A stretch of 64,000 nucleotides of DNA from Terriglobia bacterium (GCA_020073005.1 JAIQFX010000013.1:1-64000), one strand, 5' to 3'; shown: positions 7,452 through 19,652, counted from the first letter of the stretch. The notes: a model not told the origin generated them from the sequence alone. Numbers and translations are program-made.

Positions 7452-9991
7452 TGATGTTCGTCCTGAGAATGGCGGCGCGCGAAACGCGGTCGTCGTGGCG
7501 GCGGCTCCTGTTCTTCTTCATCTGCATCGCCGTCGGCGTCGCGGCGATCGTGACGCTGCGCTCGGTGATCCAGAGCGTGCGCCAGGTCTTCGGCACGGAA
7601 GCGAAGGCGCTGATCGCGGGCGATCTGCTGATTGCGACCAACCGCGAGTGGACGCCGGAGGCGCGGCAGACGATCGACCGGCGGCTGGCCGATGCCGGCG
7701 TGACGGATCGCACCGAGACGATGGAAACGCCGACCATGGTGCGGCCGGCGGACCGGACTCGCCAGGTCGCGAAGATGGCGGAGTTGCGCGCCGTCCAGCG
7801 GGGATTTCCGCTCTACGGCGCGGTCGAGCTGCAGGGCGGTCAGACCTACTCGCACGCGCTGCTCGAGGGCCACGGCGCGCTCGTCCGGCCCGAGCTGCTG
7901 ACGTCCATCGGCGTCGCCGTCGGCGATCAGATCATCATCGGACAAACGGCGTTCACGATTCGCGGCGTGATCGCGCGCGAGCCTGGACGCGGGATGGGCG
8001 AGTTCAGCCTCGGCCCGCGCGTCATCATCGATTTCGACGATCTGCCGTCGACCGGGCTGCTGAGCTTCGGCAGCCGCGCGCGGCGCGTCGTGCTCGTGAA
8101 GCTGCCGGATGAATCGCGCATCGAGGCGCTGGTGACGACGCTCCGCGACGACTTCAGGGACGACTTCATCAACACGCGGTCGTTCCGCTCGACGGAGGAT
8201 CAGGTCGGACGGGATTTCGATCGCGCGGAGAACTATCTCAGCCTCGTCGGACTGATCATCGTGATCCTCGGCGGGATCGCCGTCTCGAGCGTCACCCGCG
8301 TCTTCATCCTGCAGAAGATCCGGAGCATCGCCGTTCTCAAGTGCGTCGGCGCGCGCAGCACGCAAATCGTGGCGGTCTACCTCCTGCAGGTCGTCACGCT
8401 CGGCCTGGCGGGCAGCCTGCTCGGCGTCGCGCTCGCGCGCGGCGTCGTCGCCGCGATCCCGATGGCGCTCGGCGGATCGACGTCGCTGCTCGCGACCGTG
8501 CACTACGGCGTGACCTGGAGCGCGGCGACACAGGGCGTCGGCATCGGCGTGCTCGTCTCGCTGCTGTTCTCCGTCGTGCCGCTGCTGCACGTGCGGTTCA
8601 TCAAACCGTCGCTGCTGCTGCGCGACGAGACGGTCCGGCGCCGCATGGACTGGCTGGGCCTGGGCGTGCTCGTCGCCGTGTCAGCCGCGCTGGTCGCGCT
8701 GACCGCGTGGCAAGCCGCCTCGCTCAAGGCCGGCCTCGTCGTCTGCGCCGGCTTCGCCGGCCTCGCGTTCGTGCTGCAACTGGCGGGACAGGGCCTCATC
8801 ACGCTCGTCAAGCCGCTCGCGATGTCGAAATCGTTTCCGCTGCGCCACGCCGTGCTGCACCTGTCGCGGCCGGGCAACCAGACACGCGTCATCCTGCTCG
8901 CCGTCGGTCTGGGCGCGTTCTTCATCGTCGGCGTCCGATCGCTGCAGGGGAGTCTCCTGAGCGAGTTCTCGGTGCAGGTGGCGGCCGACGGCCCGGACAT
9001 GTTCCTGCTGGACGTGCAGCGCGCGCAGGCCGACGGCGTGCGGGCGTTCCTCGCCGATCCGGCCCGGGACATCGGCGACTTTCAGCTGATTCCGGTGCTG
9101 CGCGGCCGCGTCGTCGGCGTCTCGGGCCGCGAGACGAACCTCGAGGGCGCCGACGAGGTCCGGCAGAGGGGCAACTCGATTGGGCGGGAGTTCACGCTGA
9201 CGTACCGCGATCGTCTGGAGTCGAACGAGCGGGTCGTCGACGGCGCATTCTGGAACGGGCCGTCGACGGAGCCGGAAGTGTCGATCGAAAAACAGATCGC
9301 CGAGCGCGCGAAGATCCATGTGGGCGACACGATGCGGTTCGACATTCTCGGCCAGACGGTCAGCCCGAAGGTGACGAGCATCCGCGATGTCGAGTGGCGC
9401 GAGTCGCGCAACGGCGGCTTCGTCTTCGTGTTCCGGCCGGGCGTGCTCGACAAAGCGCCGCAGACGTTCGTCGCGCCGTTCCGGGGACCGCACGACGTCA
9501 CGGCGCGGGCGCGGTTCCAGCACGATCTGGTCGAACGGTTTCCCAATGTGTCCGTCATCGACTTTCACGAAGTGCTCGAGACCATTCGCGACGTCATGTC
9601 GAAAGTGACGCTGGCGATCACCGTGGTCGGCGGCCTCGTTCTGCTGAGCGGCGTGCTGATTCTGATCGGCGCCGTGGCGATGACGAAGTTCCAGCGCGTC
9701 TACGAAGCCGCCGTCTTCAAGACGCTCGGCGCCAACACGCGCACGATCGCGAAGATGCTGTTGATCGAGTACGGCGTGCTGGGGTCGCTCGCGGGCCTGA
9801 TCGGCTCGCTCGGCGCGGTTGCGCTGACGTGGGGCGTCAGCAAGTACGCGCTCGAGATTCCCTGGCGGATCTTCCCGAGCGAGCACACCGCCGGCGTCCT
9901 GCTCACGGCGCTGCTGGTCGCCGTCATCGGCGTGCTGTCCAGCCTCGAGGTGCTCAGAAACAAGCCGCTCGCCACGCTGCGCGCGGAGTAG
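7451..9991 (+). CDS. ABC transporter permease, YbbP-like (two FtsX domains)
   Basis: An 846-residue inner-membrane protein. One N-terminal membrane helix (residues about 17-40) is followed by a periplasmic MacB-core-like region. Three helices (about 255-390) form the first FtsX unit, then come a central pair and a second periplasmic region. A C-terminal FtsX unit (about 715-835) carries the typical AVFKTLGANTRTIAKMLL coupling segment. This double-FtsX layout and size match YbbP. The ATG at 7451 overlaps the ATPase stop by one base. It is expected to pair with the upstream ATPase as a dimer. Confidence 0.88.
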   Translation: MMFVLRMAARETRSSWRRLLFFFICIAVGVAAIVTLRSVIQSVRQVFGTEAKALIAGDLLIATNREWTPEARQTIDRRLADAGVTDRTETMETPTMVRPADRTRQVAKMAELRAVQRGFPLYGAVELQGGQTYSHALLEGHGALVRPELLTSIGVAVGDQIIIGQTAFTIRGVIAREPGRGMGEFSLGPRVIIDFDDLPSTGLLSFGSRARRVVLVKLPDESRIEALVTTLRDDFRDDFINTRSFRSTEDQVGRDFDRAENYLSLVGLIIVILGGIAVSSVTRVFILQKIRSIAVLKCVGARSTQIVAVYLLQVVTLGLAGSLLGVALARGVVAAIPMALGGSTSLLATVHYGVTWSAATQGVGIGVLVSLLFSVVPLLHVRFIKPSLLLRDETVRRRMDWLGLGVLVAVSAALVALTAWQAASLKAGLVVCAGFAGLAFVLQLAGQGLITLVKPLAMSKSFPLRHAVLHLSRPGNQTRVILLAVGLGAFFIVGVRSLQGSLLSEFSVQVAADGPDMFLLDVQRAQADGVRAFLADPARDIGDFQLIPVLRGRVVGVSGRETNLEGADEVRQRGNSIGREFTLTYRDRLESNERVVDGAFWNGPSTEPEVSIEKQIAERAKIHVGDTMRFDILGQTVSPKVTSIRDVEWRESRNGGFVFVFRPGVLDKAPQTFVAPFRGPHDVTARARFQHDLVERFPNVSVIDFHEVLETIRDVMSKVTLAITVVGGLVLLSGVLILIGAVAMTKFQRVYEAAVFKTLGANTRTIAKMLLIEYGVLGSLAGLIGSLGAVALTWGVSKYALEIPWRIFPSEHTAGVLLTALLVAVIGVLSSLEVLRNKPLATLRAE

Positions 9992-10003
9992 AATCCCGCG
10001 GAC

Positions 10004-11329
10004 GTGCGCATCCTCGAAGACCGGTTCGCGCTGACCGCGAACGGCACCACCGTCAGCACCGAAATCCTCGCCGGCGTCACGACGTTTCTGACGATGGCGT
10101 ACATCATCTTCGTACAGCCGGCGGTGCTGAGCGCCGCCGGGATGGACTTCGGCGCGGTGCTCGTGGCGACGTGCCTGGCGACGGCCTTCGCGACCGCGCT
10201 GATGGCGCTGATGGCCAACTATCCGATCGCCGTGGCGCCGGCGATGGGCCACAACTTCTTCTTCGCGTATTCGGTCGTGCTCGGCATGAAGGTGCCGTGG
10301 CGGGTCGCGCTCGGCGGCGTGGCGATCGCCGGGATCATCTTCGTGTTGACCGCCGGGATCGGCTTGCGTGAACGCTTGATCACCGCGATTCCCGCGTCGC
10401 TCAAGCATGCGATCGCCGCGGGCATCGGCTTGCTCATCGCGACCGTGGGTCTGCAGTGGGCCGGTCTCGTTGTCGCTTCGCCCGGGACGCTGGTCACGCT
10501 CGGCAACCTTCATAGTCCGCCCGTCCTGCTGGCGCTTGGCGCGCTGACGCTGACGTCGATCCTGATGGTCCGCCGCGTGCCGGGCGCGTTTCTGTGGGGC
10601 ATCCTCGCCAGCACGATCGCCGGCCTGCCGCTCGGCCTCGTGCAGTATCACGGCGTCGCGAGCCGGCCGCCGTCGCTGGCGCCCACGTTCATGCAGCTCG
10701 ACGTGACCGGCGCGTTCGCGCCCGGCATGATCGCCGTCGTCTTCGTGTTCTTCTTTCTCGCGCTGTTCGATTCCGTGGGGACACTGGTTGGCGTCGGCGA
10801 ACAGGCCGGGCTCATGCGGAACGGCACGTTGCCGCGCGCGCGGGAGGCGCTGCTGGCCGATGCGATCGGGACCGTCGCGGGCGCGGCGCTGGGGACGTCG
10901 ACGGTGACCGCGTACATCGAGAGCGGCGCCGGCGTCGCGGCCGGCGGACGCACGGGGCTGGCGAGCCTGGTCACGGCCGCGCTGTTCCTGCTTTCGCTGC
11001 TGTTCGCGCCGCTCGTCCGGATGATCGGCGGAGGCACCGTGTCCGGCGCGGCGACGCTGTATCCCGTGATCGCGCCGCCGCTGATTCTCGTCGGCACGAT
11101 GATGATCGGCGGACTGCGGCACGTGACGTGGGACGATCCGACCGAGTCGATTCCCGCGTTTCTGACGCTCATCATGATGCCGCTCGCCGTCAGCATCACG
11201 GAAGGCGTCGCGTTCGGCTTCCTCGCGCACGCCGTCCTGAAGCTCGGCGCGGGCCGCGGCCGGGAGGTGCACCCGCTGGTGTACGTGTTCGCGGCGCTCT
11301 TCCTGGGCCGCTACATGTTCCTCCGGTGA
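10004..11329 (+). CDS. NCS2-family nucleobase permease (AzgA type)
   Basis: A 441-residue inner-membrane transporter with about 12-14 hydrophobic segments. The start RFALTANGTTVSTEILAG and the early TTFLTMAYIIFVQP match the AzgA/AdeQ/GhxP branch, which imports adenine, guanine or hypoxanthine with protons. The substrate-site segment reads PAMGHNFFFAY, where most relatives have PGMGLNAYFAY, so specificity may differ. The later ALFDSVGTLVGVGEQAG and TSTVTAYIESGAGVAAGGRTGL segments are typical. The start is GTG 10004, 12 bases after ybbP, with only a weak ribosome-binding site. The same direction and short gap suggest co-transcription, though the functional link is unclear. Confidence 0.88.
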   Translation: MRILEDRFALTANGTTVSTEILAGVTTFLTMAYIIFVQPAVLSAAGMDFGAVLVATCLATAFATALMALMANYPIAVAPAMGHNFFFAYSVVLGMKVPWRVALGGVAIAGIIFVLTAGIGLRERLITAIPASLKHAIAAGIGLLIATVGLQWAGLVVASPGTLVTLGNLHSPPVLLALGALTLTSILMVRRVPGAFLWGILASTIAGLPLGLVQYHGVASRPPSLAPTFMQLDVTGAFAPGMIAVVFVFFFLALFDSVGTLVGVGEQAGLMRNGTLPRAREALLADAIGTVAGAALGTSTVTAYIESGAGVAAGGRTGLASLVTAALFLLSLLFAPLVRMIGGGTVSGAATLYPVIAPPLILVGTMMIGGLRHVTWDDPTESIPAFLTLIMMPLAVSITEGVAFGFLAHAVLKLGAGRGREVHPLVYVFAALFLGRYMFLR

Positions 11330-11394
11330 CAGTGCTATGATCCAGTGTTACGCGGGCCCGCTCGGTCGTTGCAGGGGCAGGAGTCTCATATCCC

Positions 11395-11730
11395 ATGGAA
11401 GAGCAGACGTACAAGGACGCCCTCCTCAAGAAGCGCACGGAGATCCTCGGCACGGGCGGAATCAAGCCGCTGCAGGCGTCGATGGAAAACAACACTCGCC
11501 AGGGCGACATGGCCGACCAGGCGAGCGGCAACAACGAAGTCCACATCCAGCTGAAGCTGAAACAGACGGACGCGAAGATCCTCCAGGCAATCGAAGAGGC
11601 GCTGTGGCGCCTCGAGAAGGGTACCTACGGCGTCTGCCGCGATTGCGGCGAGCCGATCGCGCCCGCGCGCCTCAACGCGATCCCGTGGACGCGCGTCTGC
11701 ATCAGCTGCAAGGAAAAGCAGAACGCGTGA
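11395..11730 (+). CDS. DksA/TraR-type zinc-finger protein
   Basis: A 111-residue cytoplasmic protein with an N-terminal helical hairpin and a C-terminal C4 zinc finger (Cys81, Cys84, Cys102, Cys105 in CRDC...CISC). This is the layout of DksA/TraR proteins that enter the RNA polymerase secondary channel and tune transcription, often with ppGpp. It is shorter than E. coli DksA (151 aa), and the acidic tip is not the usual DxxDxA, so it may be a DksA-like variant. GGCAGGAG lies 11 bases before the ATG. An extended -10-like TGCTATGAT lies near 11333. The stop overlaps the next gene's GTG (GTGA). Confidence 0.85.
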   Translation: MEEQTYKDALLKKRTEILGTGGIKPLQASMENNTRQGDMADQASGNNEVHIQLKLKQTDAKILQAIEEALWRLEKGTYGVCRDCGEPIAPARLNAIPWTRVCISCKEKQNA

Positions 11731-12215
11731 CCGATCTCGTCCCGCTGCTTCAGGAATTCCACCGCGAGAAGCTGGCGATGCTGCTGCGGCATCAGGCCGG
11801 CGCGCGTCTGGTCGCGCAATACGACGCGAACAACACGTACCAGTACATCATCAACCGCGAAGAGGTGCAGCTGTCCTGGCTGGCCGTGGCGCTCACGGAG
11901 CTGCACGCCGACATTCCCGACGACGCCACCGAGCCGGACCGGTCCGGGGCGGGGAAGGGCACGGCCGCGGCCCAGGCCATCTTCGGCGAAGACGCCCGCG
12001 ACGCGCAGGCGTTCGTCGATCGCTGGAAGCCGCGCGTCGACGCGATGCCCAACGCGCGCCACGCGAAGATGCTGCGCGTGATTCTCGGCGAGACGCTCGA
12101 GCAGAAACGCTTCTTCGAGCAGGCGCTGGCCGGCCGGATGGACCTGCTCGGCCGCCGCGGCGACGCGGTCGGCGTCCGAGTGGGTTCAGTCCTGTCCACT
12201 CGATGGATTGAGTAG
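11727..12215 (+). CDS. Helical ferritin-like protein of unknown function
   Basis: A 162-residue, mostly helical protein (start VTDLVPLLQEFHREKL). Paired segments such as REEVQLSWLAVALTELH and LGETLEQKRFFEQA look like the E-x-x-H helices of a ferritin-like bundle, but the match is by eye only. There is no signal peptide. The GTG start overlaps the stop of the DksA-like gene (GTGA), so the two are probably made together. The last residues (VGSVLSTRWIE) run up to an octamer repeat tract that begins with its TAG stop. Confidence 0.55.
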   Translation: MTDLVPLLQEFHREKLAMLLRHQAGARLVAQYDANNTYQYIINREEVQLSWLAVALTELHADIPDDATEPDRSGAGKGTAAAQAIFGEDARDAQAFVDRWKPRVDAMPNARHAKMLRVILGETLEQKRFFEQALAGRMDLLGRRGDAVGVRVGSVLSTRWIE

Positions 12216-12240
12216 TGGGGTAGTTGGGTAATTGGGTAAG
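12213..12240. repeat. Octamer repeat tract spanning a stop and the folK start
   Basis: Three and a half 8-mers: TAGTGGGG, TAGTTGGG, TAATTGGG, TAAG. The first TAG is the stop of the upstream gene, and a TTG in the third unit is the only usable start codon for folK. It belongs to the same sequence family as the tracts at 58133-58215 and 61690-61805. Confidence 0.7.
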
Positions 12241-12693
12241 CCCGCCGTCGTTGCGATCTCGCTCGGGAGCAACCTCGGCGACCGACGCGCGCATCTGGAC
12301 TTCGCCGTCGCCGGACTCCGCGCGCTCCTCAGCCGCGCCCGTGTTTCCGCCTATTACGAAACGGAACCCGTCGATACGCCCGGCGTCCAGCCGCTGTTCC
12401 TGAACGCGGCCGCCGTGGGCGAGACGTCGCTGTCAGCCCGCGATCTGCTGAACGCGCTGCGCGTCATGGAAGATGCGCGCCAGCGGCAGCGGCCGCATCC
12501 GAACGCGCCGCGGACGCTCGATCTCGATCTCATTCTGTTTGGAGACGCGATGATCGACGAAGCCGGGCTGATCGTCCCGCACCCGCGCTTTCGCGCGCGC
12601 CAGTTCGTGCTCGAGCCGCTGGCCGAGATTGCGCCGGATCTGATCGATCCGGCGACCGGCAAGTCGGTGGCGGAGCTGCTGAAGATCGCTTAG
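12232..12693 (+). CDS. folK: 6-hydroxymethyl-7,8-dihydropterin pyrophosphokinase
   Basis: A 153-residue HPPK that transfers pyrophosphate from ATP to 6-hydroxymethyl-dihydropterin in folate synthesis. Family motifs are clear: SLGSNLGDRRAHL near the N-terminus, YETEPVDTPGVQPLFLNAA, and RTLDLDLILFGD, whose Asp residues bind the two Mg ions, followed by LIVPHPRFRARQFVLEPLAE. A TAA lies directly before TTG 12232, so this TTG, inside the repeat tract, is the only reasonable start. The stop overlaps that of the convergent DUF4097-like gene. No other folate gene is nearby. Confidence 0.92.
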   Translation: MGKPAVVAISLGSNLGDRRAHLDFAVAGLRALLSRARVSAYYETEPVDTPGVQPLFLNAAAVGETSLSARDLLNALRVMEDARQRQRPHPNAPRTLDLDLILFGDAMIDEAGLIVPHPRFRARQFVLEPLAEIAPDLIDPATGKSVAELLKIA

Positions 12694-13805
12694 CGCGGGT
12701 CCGGACGCGGCCTCGGCACGGCGCGGGGCATCGCGAGCCGCAGCGCATCCTGCGCGGCGGCGATCGCGTCCGGAATCGCCGCCTGCGCCTCGGCGAGCGC
12801 TTCGGCGACGACAGCATCGACGTCGATGCCGAACCCGGCGAGCCCGAACTGGTCGCCCTTGCCCTTCTCCTTACTCTTGTCCTTCTCTTTCGCGTCCTCG
12901 ATCGCCTTCTCGAGCACCTTGTTGACCATATCGCGCGTGCGTTTCCGTTCGGTCTCCGGCCGCGCTTCGCCGGGCCGGCGCAGCGCGATCGCGCCGCCGA
13001 AGGACTCCAGCTCGATGTGGGCGCTGCCGTTGCCCAGCGTCAGCGTCAGCCGCTTGCCGCGCCGCTCCGGCGTGTCGCCAGGCAGCGTGAACGTGGATCG
13101 AATCGATCCGTTGTACGTCCGCGCCGTCAGCGTCGCGTTGACGCGCTCGGCGATGGGCATCGCAATCATCCCGTTGTGCGTCGTCAGTCGATAGACGCCC
13201 TTGTCCCTGACCGGACCGTCGTACGAAATGTTGCCGTTGACCGTGTACAGGTCCACGTTGCCAGAATCGATGCGGTCCAGGATGATGCTGCCGTTGGTCG
13301 ATTCAGCCGAGAGATCGCCGTTGATGTCGGCGAGGTGGATGCTCTCGTTCACGTCGCGCACTTCGACCCGGCCCTTGGCTTTTTCGAGCGTGATCTCGCC
13401 CATCACCGTCTTGAGCGAGACGAAGCCGGAGCCGCCGCGGACTTTGATGTCGCCGTGCGTGGTATCCACCGTGACGTCGCCGCCGACGCCTTCCATCGTC
13501 ACGTCCGCGTAGTTGCCGCTGACGTTGACCGCCATCCAGCCCGGCACCGTGATGTTGTAGTCGAGCGATCGCAGGGGCCCGCGCGACGACCGCCCGCGGA
13601 CGGTGAGCGTCTGGTCGTTCTGCTTGATGTCGATCGTCTCGCGGTCGGAGTGATTGACCTCGACGCGCACGGCGTCCTTGTCCCACGTCTTGATGACCAC
13701 GTCGCCGGCGAAGTTGTTGACGTCGAGCTTCGTCCCCTTGGCGACCTGCACGGTCTGATCGGTGGGAGCCATCAGGAGAAGCGCGAGGATGAGATGTGCT
13801 GGCAT
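12690..13805 (-). CDS. Exported DUF4097-type beta-strand repeat protein
   Basis: A 371-residue protein with a short N-terminal hydrophobic signal (MPAHLILALLLMAP) and a long beta-solenoid-like region (about 20-270). There, short strands repeat in the pattern G-D-V/I-x-V-x-T-x-x-G, as in GGDVTVDTTHGDIKVRGG; this is typical of DUF4097/adhesin-like proteins. A charged Lys/Glu/Asp-rich stretch (about 300-318) and an Ala-rich tail follow. Such genes often sit next to ECF sigma/anti-sigma pairs, as here, suggesting the three form an envelope-stress unit. The molecular role is unknown. The stop overlaps that of folK on the other strand. Confidence 0.78.
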   Translation of the reverse strand: MPAHLILALLLMAPTDQTVQVAKGTKLDVNNFAGDVVIKTWDKDAVRVEVNHSDRETIDIKQNDQTLTVRGRSSRGPLRSLDYNITVPGWMAVNVSGNYADVTMEGVGGDVTVDTTHGDIKVRGGSGFVSLKTVMGEITLEKAKGRVEVRDVNESIHLADINGDLSAESTNGSIILDRIDSGNVDLYTVNGNISYDGPVRDKGVYRLTTHNGMIAMPIAERVNATLTARTYNGSIRSTFTLPGDTPERRGKRLTLTLGNGSAHIELESFGGAIALRRPGEARPETERKRTRDMVNKVLEKAIEDAKEKDKSKEKGKGDQFGLAGFGIDVDAVVAEALAEAQAAIPDAIAAAQDALRLAMPRAVPRPRPDPR

Positions 13806-13821
13806 GGTGTCCTTCGAAATT

Positions 13822-13859
13822 AGTCGAGAGTCAGTAGTCGATAGTCGGTAGTCGCTAGT
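13822..13859. repeat. Heptamer repeat tract (AGTCGNN) between DUF4097-like and anti-sigma genes
   Basis: Five exact-length 7-mers, AGTCGAG, AGTCAGT, AGTCGAT, AGTCGGT and AGTCGCT, followed by AGT. The anti-sigma stop codon (13855-13857) is inside the last unit. The tract fills most of the 49-base gap before the DUF4097-like start. Confidence 0.8.
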
Positions 13860-14616
13860 TCGATTCGCTCGTCAGCGCGGTCGCGCGGCGCAGCAGGTCG
13901 AGTTTCCGCCGGCGGGCCTCCACGAGATGCCCGCTCAAGTAACTGTTCGCCGGATCGCCCGCCAGGGCTTCACGCGCCTGGGCGATCGCTTGATCGATGA
14001 TCTGCAGGTTGTGCTCGACGATGGCGATCGTCGACGCGTCGAGCCGCCCGCGGCCCTGCTTGAGCGCCTTCTCGAGGTCGGCGACGGCCGCGTCGTACTG
14101 CGCGTCGGCATAGCCGACCTGGGCGATCGCTGCTCCTGACGCTGCGTCGCGATCCGGCGCCGCCAGGAGCGCCGGCGCCGACGCATCACGCGCGCCGTCG
14201 CTCGGCTGCGCGCCGGCGGCCGCCGTCGCGGCGCTGTTCGTGTTCCGGCCGGACCGATCCGCGATCTGCCACGCGACGCCCGCCGACACCGCCATCAGGA
14301 CGACGGCCGCGGCGGCGAGTTGCGGCATCGTGAACGCGAAGCGAACGGGGACGGGCCGACGGAAGGGGACGCGTGTCGAGTGATGTGTGCCGTCGACACC
14401 CGTCCCCCTAAACTGTGCGGCGATGCCGGCCCACAGGTCGGCCTGCGGAGGACGGGGCGGCATGCTTTGCGCCTGCGCCACGACGCGCTTCAGATCGTTG
14501 AGCACGGCGCGGCAGTCCGCGCAGCCGCGCAGGTGCTGTTCGACCGCCTCGCGCTCGGCGCCGCCGAGCTCGTCGTCGAAATAGTCCGACAGCTGGTCCG
14601 TCCATTCCTCGTGCAC
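13855..14616 (-). CDS. zf-HC2 anti-sigma factor
   Basis: A 253-residue membrane anti-sigma factor. The N-terminal zinc-binding domain has His28-x3-Cys32-x2-Cys35 (HLRGCADC). A linker and one membrane helix (near residues 95-112, QLAAAAVVLMAVSAGVAW) follow, then an Ala-rich periplasmic part and a C-terminal helical region (ALAGDPANSYLSGHLVEARRRKLDLLRRA). I start at GTG 14616 because GGGGG lies 5 bases before it and it follows the sigma factor stop by one base; a GTG at 14628 is also possible. The linker before the membrane helix is encoded by a REP-like palindrome (14365-14407). It should hold the upstream ECF factor inactive until an envelope signal. Confidence 0.85.
   Translation of the reverse strand: MHEEWTDQLSDYFDDELGGAEREAVEQHLRGCADCRAVLNDLKRVVAQAQSMPPRPPQADLWAGIAAQFRGTGVDGTHHSTRVPFRRPVPVRFAFTMPQLAAAAVVLMAVSAGVAWQIADRSGRNTNSAATAAAGAQPSDGARDASAPALLAAPDRDAASGAAIAQVGYADAQYDAAVADLEKALKQGRGRLDASTIAIVEHNLQIIDQAIAQAREALAGDPANSYLSGHLVEARRRKLDLLRRATALTSESN
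14365..14407. repeat. REP-like palindrome inside the anti-sigma factor gene
   Basis: The arms GGGGACGCGTGTCGA (14365-14379) and TCGACACCCGTCCCC (14393-14407) pair at 14 of 15 positions around a 13-base loop. A further GGGGACGGG copy lies just before it at 14347. The core resembles the perfect palindrome at 38608-38653. It encodes the linker between the zinc domain and the membrane helix. Confidence 0.65.
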
Positions 14617-14617
14617 G

Positions 14618-15169
14618 TCAACCCCCACTCAGATATTCCCGCAGCAGCATCCGCGCCCGATGCAGTTGCCGCTTCGATGTCCCCGTCGCGATGTCGAGCA
14701 TCGCCGCGATCTCGCGGTGCTTGTAGCCTTCCACGTCGTGCAGCACGAAGATCTCGCGCGCGCCCGGCGGCAACTGATCGATGGCGTGTTCCATGTCCAC
14801 GGTGAGATCGGCCCGGGCCGGCGCGACGCTCACGTTGTCGAGCGCCCCGACGTCGTCCGACATCCGGTCGCGCTGGATGGCGAAGCTCCGGCGTCGCTCG
14901 ATGACGACGTTGATCGCGAGCCGGTGGAGCCAGGTCGAGAAGGCCGACTCGCCGCGGAACTGTCCGAGCTTCTGCCAGGTCCGCACGAAGATGTCCTGCG
15001 TGACCTCGTCCGCTTCCTGGCCGCCCAGCATCCGGCGGGTCAGGTTGTGAATCCGGACCACGTGAGTCTGGTAAAGCCGCTCGAAGGCAGACGCGTCGCC
15101 AGCCGCCGCGAGGGCGACGTCCGGGTCGCCGGTTCTCGTCTGGATCGAGGTGTCGCCGCTGAACGCCAT
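14618..15169 (-). CDS. ECF-type RNA polymerase sigma factor
   Basis: A 183-residue sigma-70 family factor of the RpoE-like ECF group. Region 2 is visible as FERLYQTHVVRIHNLTRRML and QEADEVTQDIFVRTWQKL with FSTWLHRLAINVV. Region 4 appears as LPPGAREIFVLHDVEGYKHREIAAMLDIATGTSKRQLHRAR. I place the start at ATG 15169; GTG 15184, with GGTGG upstream, is an alternative. The anti-sigma factor follows at once and the DUF4097-like gene after that, forming a regulator operon just downstream of the efflux block. It probably controls its own operon; no clear autoregulatory promoter was identified. Confidence 0.88.
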   Translation of the reverse strand: MAFSGDTSIQTRTGDPDVALAAAGDASAFERLYQTHVVRIHNLTRRMLGGQEADEVTQDIFVRTWQKLGQFRGESAFSTWLHRLAINVVIERRRSFAIQRDRMSDDVGALDNVSVAPARADLTVDMEHAIDQLPPGAREIFVLHDVEGYKHREIAAMLDIATGTSKRQLHRARMLLREYLSGG

Positions 15170-15252
15170 CGCTACGGTTGCCACGGTACCACCGTTCAAC
15201 CGATTGGATGGAGAGGGGTTGAAGAAGGTTGAAAGAGCTGAGGGCTGAGGGC

Positions 15253-18359
<3,107 letters not shown>

Positions 18360-18360
<1 letters not shown>

Positions 18361-19652
18361 TAGCGTGCTCCCTCACCGCCGCCGCCGCGGCGGCCGCGTC
18401 CCGCGCTCTCGTCAGCGGCGGTGCCCACGCGCACGCCCGTCGCGAGCTGGCTGAGATTGGTCGTGGCCAGCGATTCTTCGCCTTTCAGTCCGCCGGTGAT
18501 TTCCACCAGGTTGTTCGCGCGCGCGCCGAGCGTCACCTGCTGCTGGCGCGCCTTGCCGTCCTCGATGACGTACACGGTCGAGACGCCGGCGAGCGTGGAG
18601 ATCGCGTCCTCCGGAACCGCCAGGACATCCTTGTCGACCTTGGTCTGGACCGTGCCTTTCGCGAAGAAGCCCGGCTTGAGCTGCCGATCGACGTTTTCCA
18701 CGAGCGCCTCGACCGGGAACGTGCGCGTCGCCTGATCGACGGCCGGGCTCACGTACGCCACGCGCCCCGCGAAGCTGCGGTCGGGGAACGCCTCGACCGT
18801 GAACTCGATCGTCTGGCCGACCCGGATCAGACTCGCGTGCTTCTCCTGGATCGCCGTCTTCAGCTTGAGCGGGTGCATCTGCACGATCGTCGCGACCGGC
18901 GTGTTCTCGCGGATGTACTCGCCCGGCTGCACGAGGCGCTCGGCGATGGAGCCGGCGACCGGCGCGCGGACGACGGCGTCGGCGAGCTTCTTCTGCGCGA
19001 GCTCGAAGGACGCGCGGCGATCCTGCAGGCTCGCCTTCAGACTCCGCACCGTGTCGATAGCGGCCTGGTAGTTCGCCTCGGTCACCTTCAGCCGCGTATC
19101 GGCCGTGTCGCGGTCGACCTGCGACAGAAGGCCGCGGCTGTTCAGCTGCTGCGCCCGCGCGAAGGCGGCGCGCGCATCGTCGCGATTGGCGATCGCCTGG
19201 CGGACCGACGCGATCTCCTCGTCGGACGGCGGCTCGCGATCCTGCGACCGCGAGATGCCGAGCTGCGCCTCGACCTGGCGCAGCGCGCTCTCCGCGCGAT
19301 CGAGCGCGAGCTGCAGCTCGCGCGGCTCGAGTCGGACCAGCACGTCGCCGGCCTTGACTTCCGTGCCGAGCTGAATCGGAACGTCGCGCACGATGCCGGC
19401 GACTTCGCTGCTGACTTTCGCTTGATCCGGAGAGAGCAGCGTGCCCTGCAGGTCGACCTGGCGCTGCACGGACATGCGTCTCACGGTGGTCGTTTGCGTC
19501 GCGACGGTCTGACCGCCGCGGCCGCGCCCCCGGCCGGCGGCGGCGGCGGCGCCGGCAGCGCCGCCGTTCGGCGACGAGGAGGAGAGTCTCTCGCACGCGC
19601 CGGCGAGCGCGGCGGCGACGATGATGACGGTGAGGAGGCGGTAGGTCTGCAC
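18360..19652 (-). CDS. RND efflux periplasmic adaptor (HlyD/MFP family)
   Basis: A 430-residue membrane-fusion protein. The N-terminus is a lipoprotein-like signal (LLTVIIVAAALAGAC), followed by a Gly/Ala/Arg-rich linker, a barrel-sandwich (lipoyl) half near VPIQLGTEVKAGDVLVRLEP, a long helical hairpin, and the second lipoyl half VVRAPVAGSIAERLVQPGEY. Beta-barrel and membrane-proximal domains complete it. I choose GTG 19652 because AAGGA lies just before it and it opens the signal peptide; the frame runs open to 19700. It joins the RND pump encoded next to an outer-membrane channel. Confidence 0.9.
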
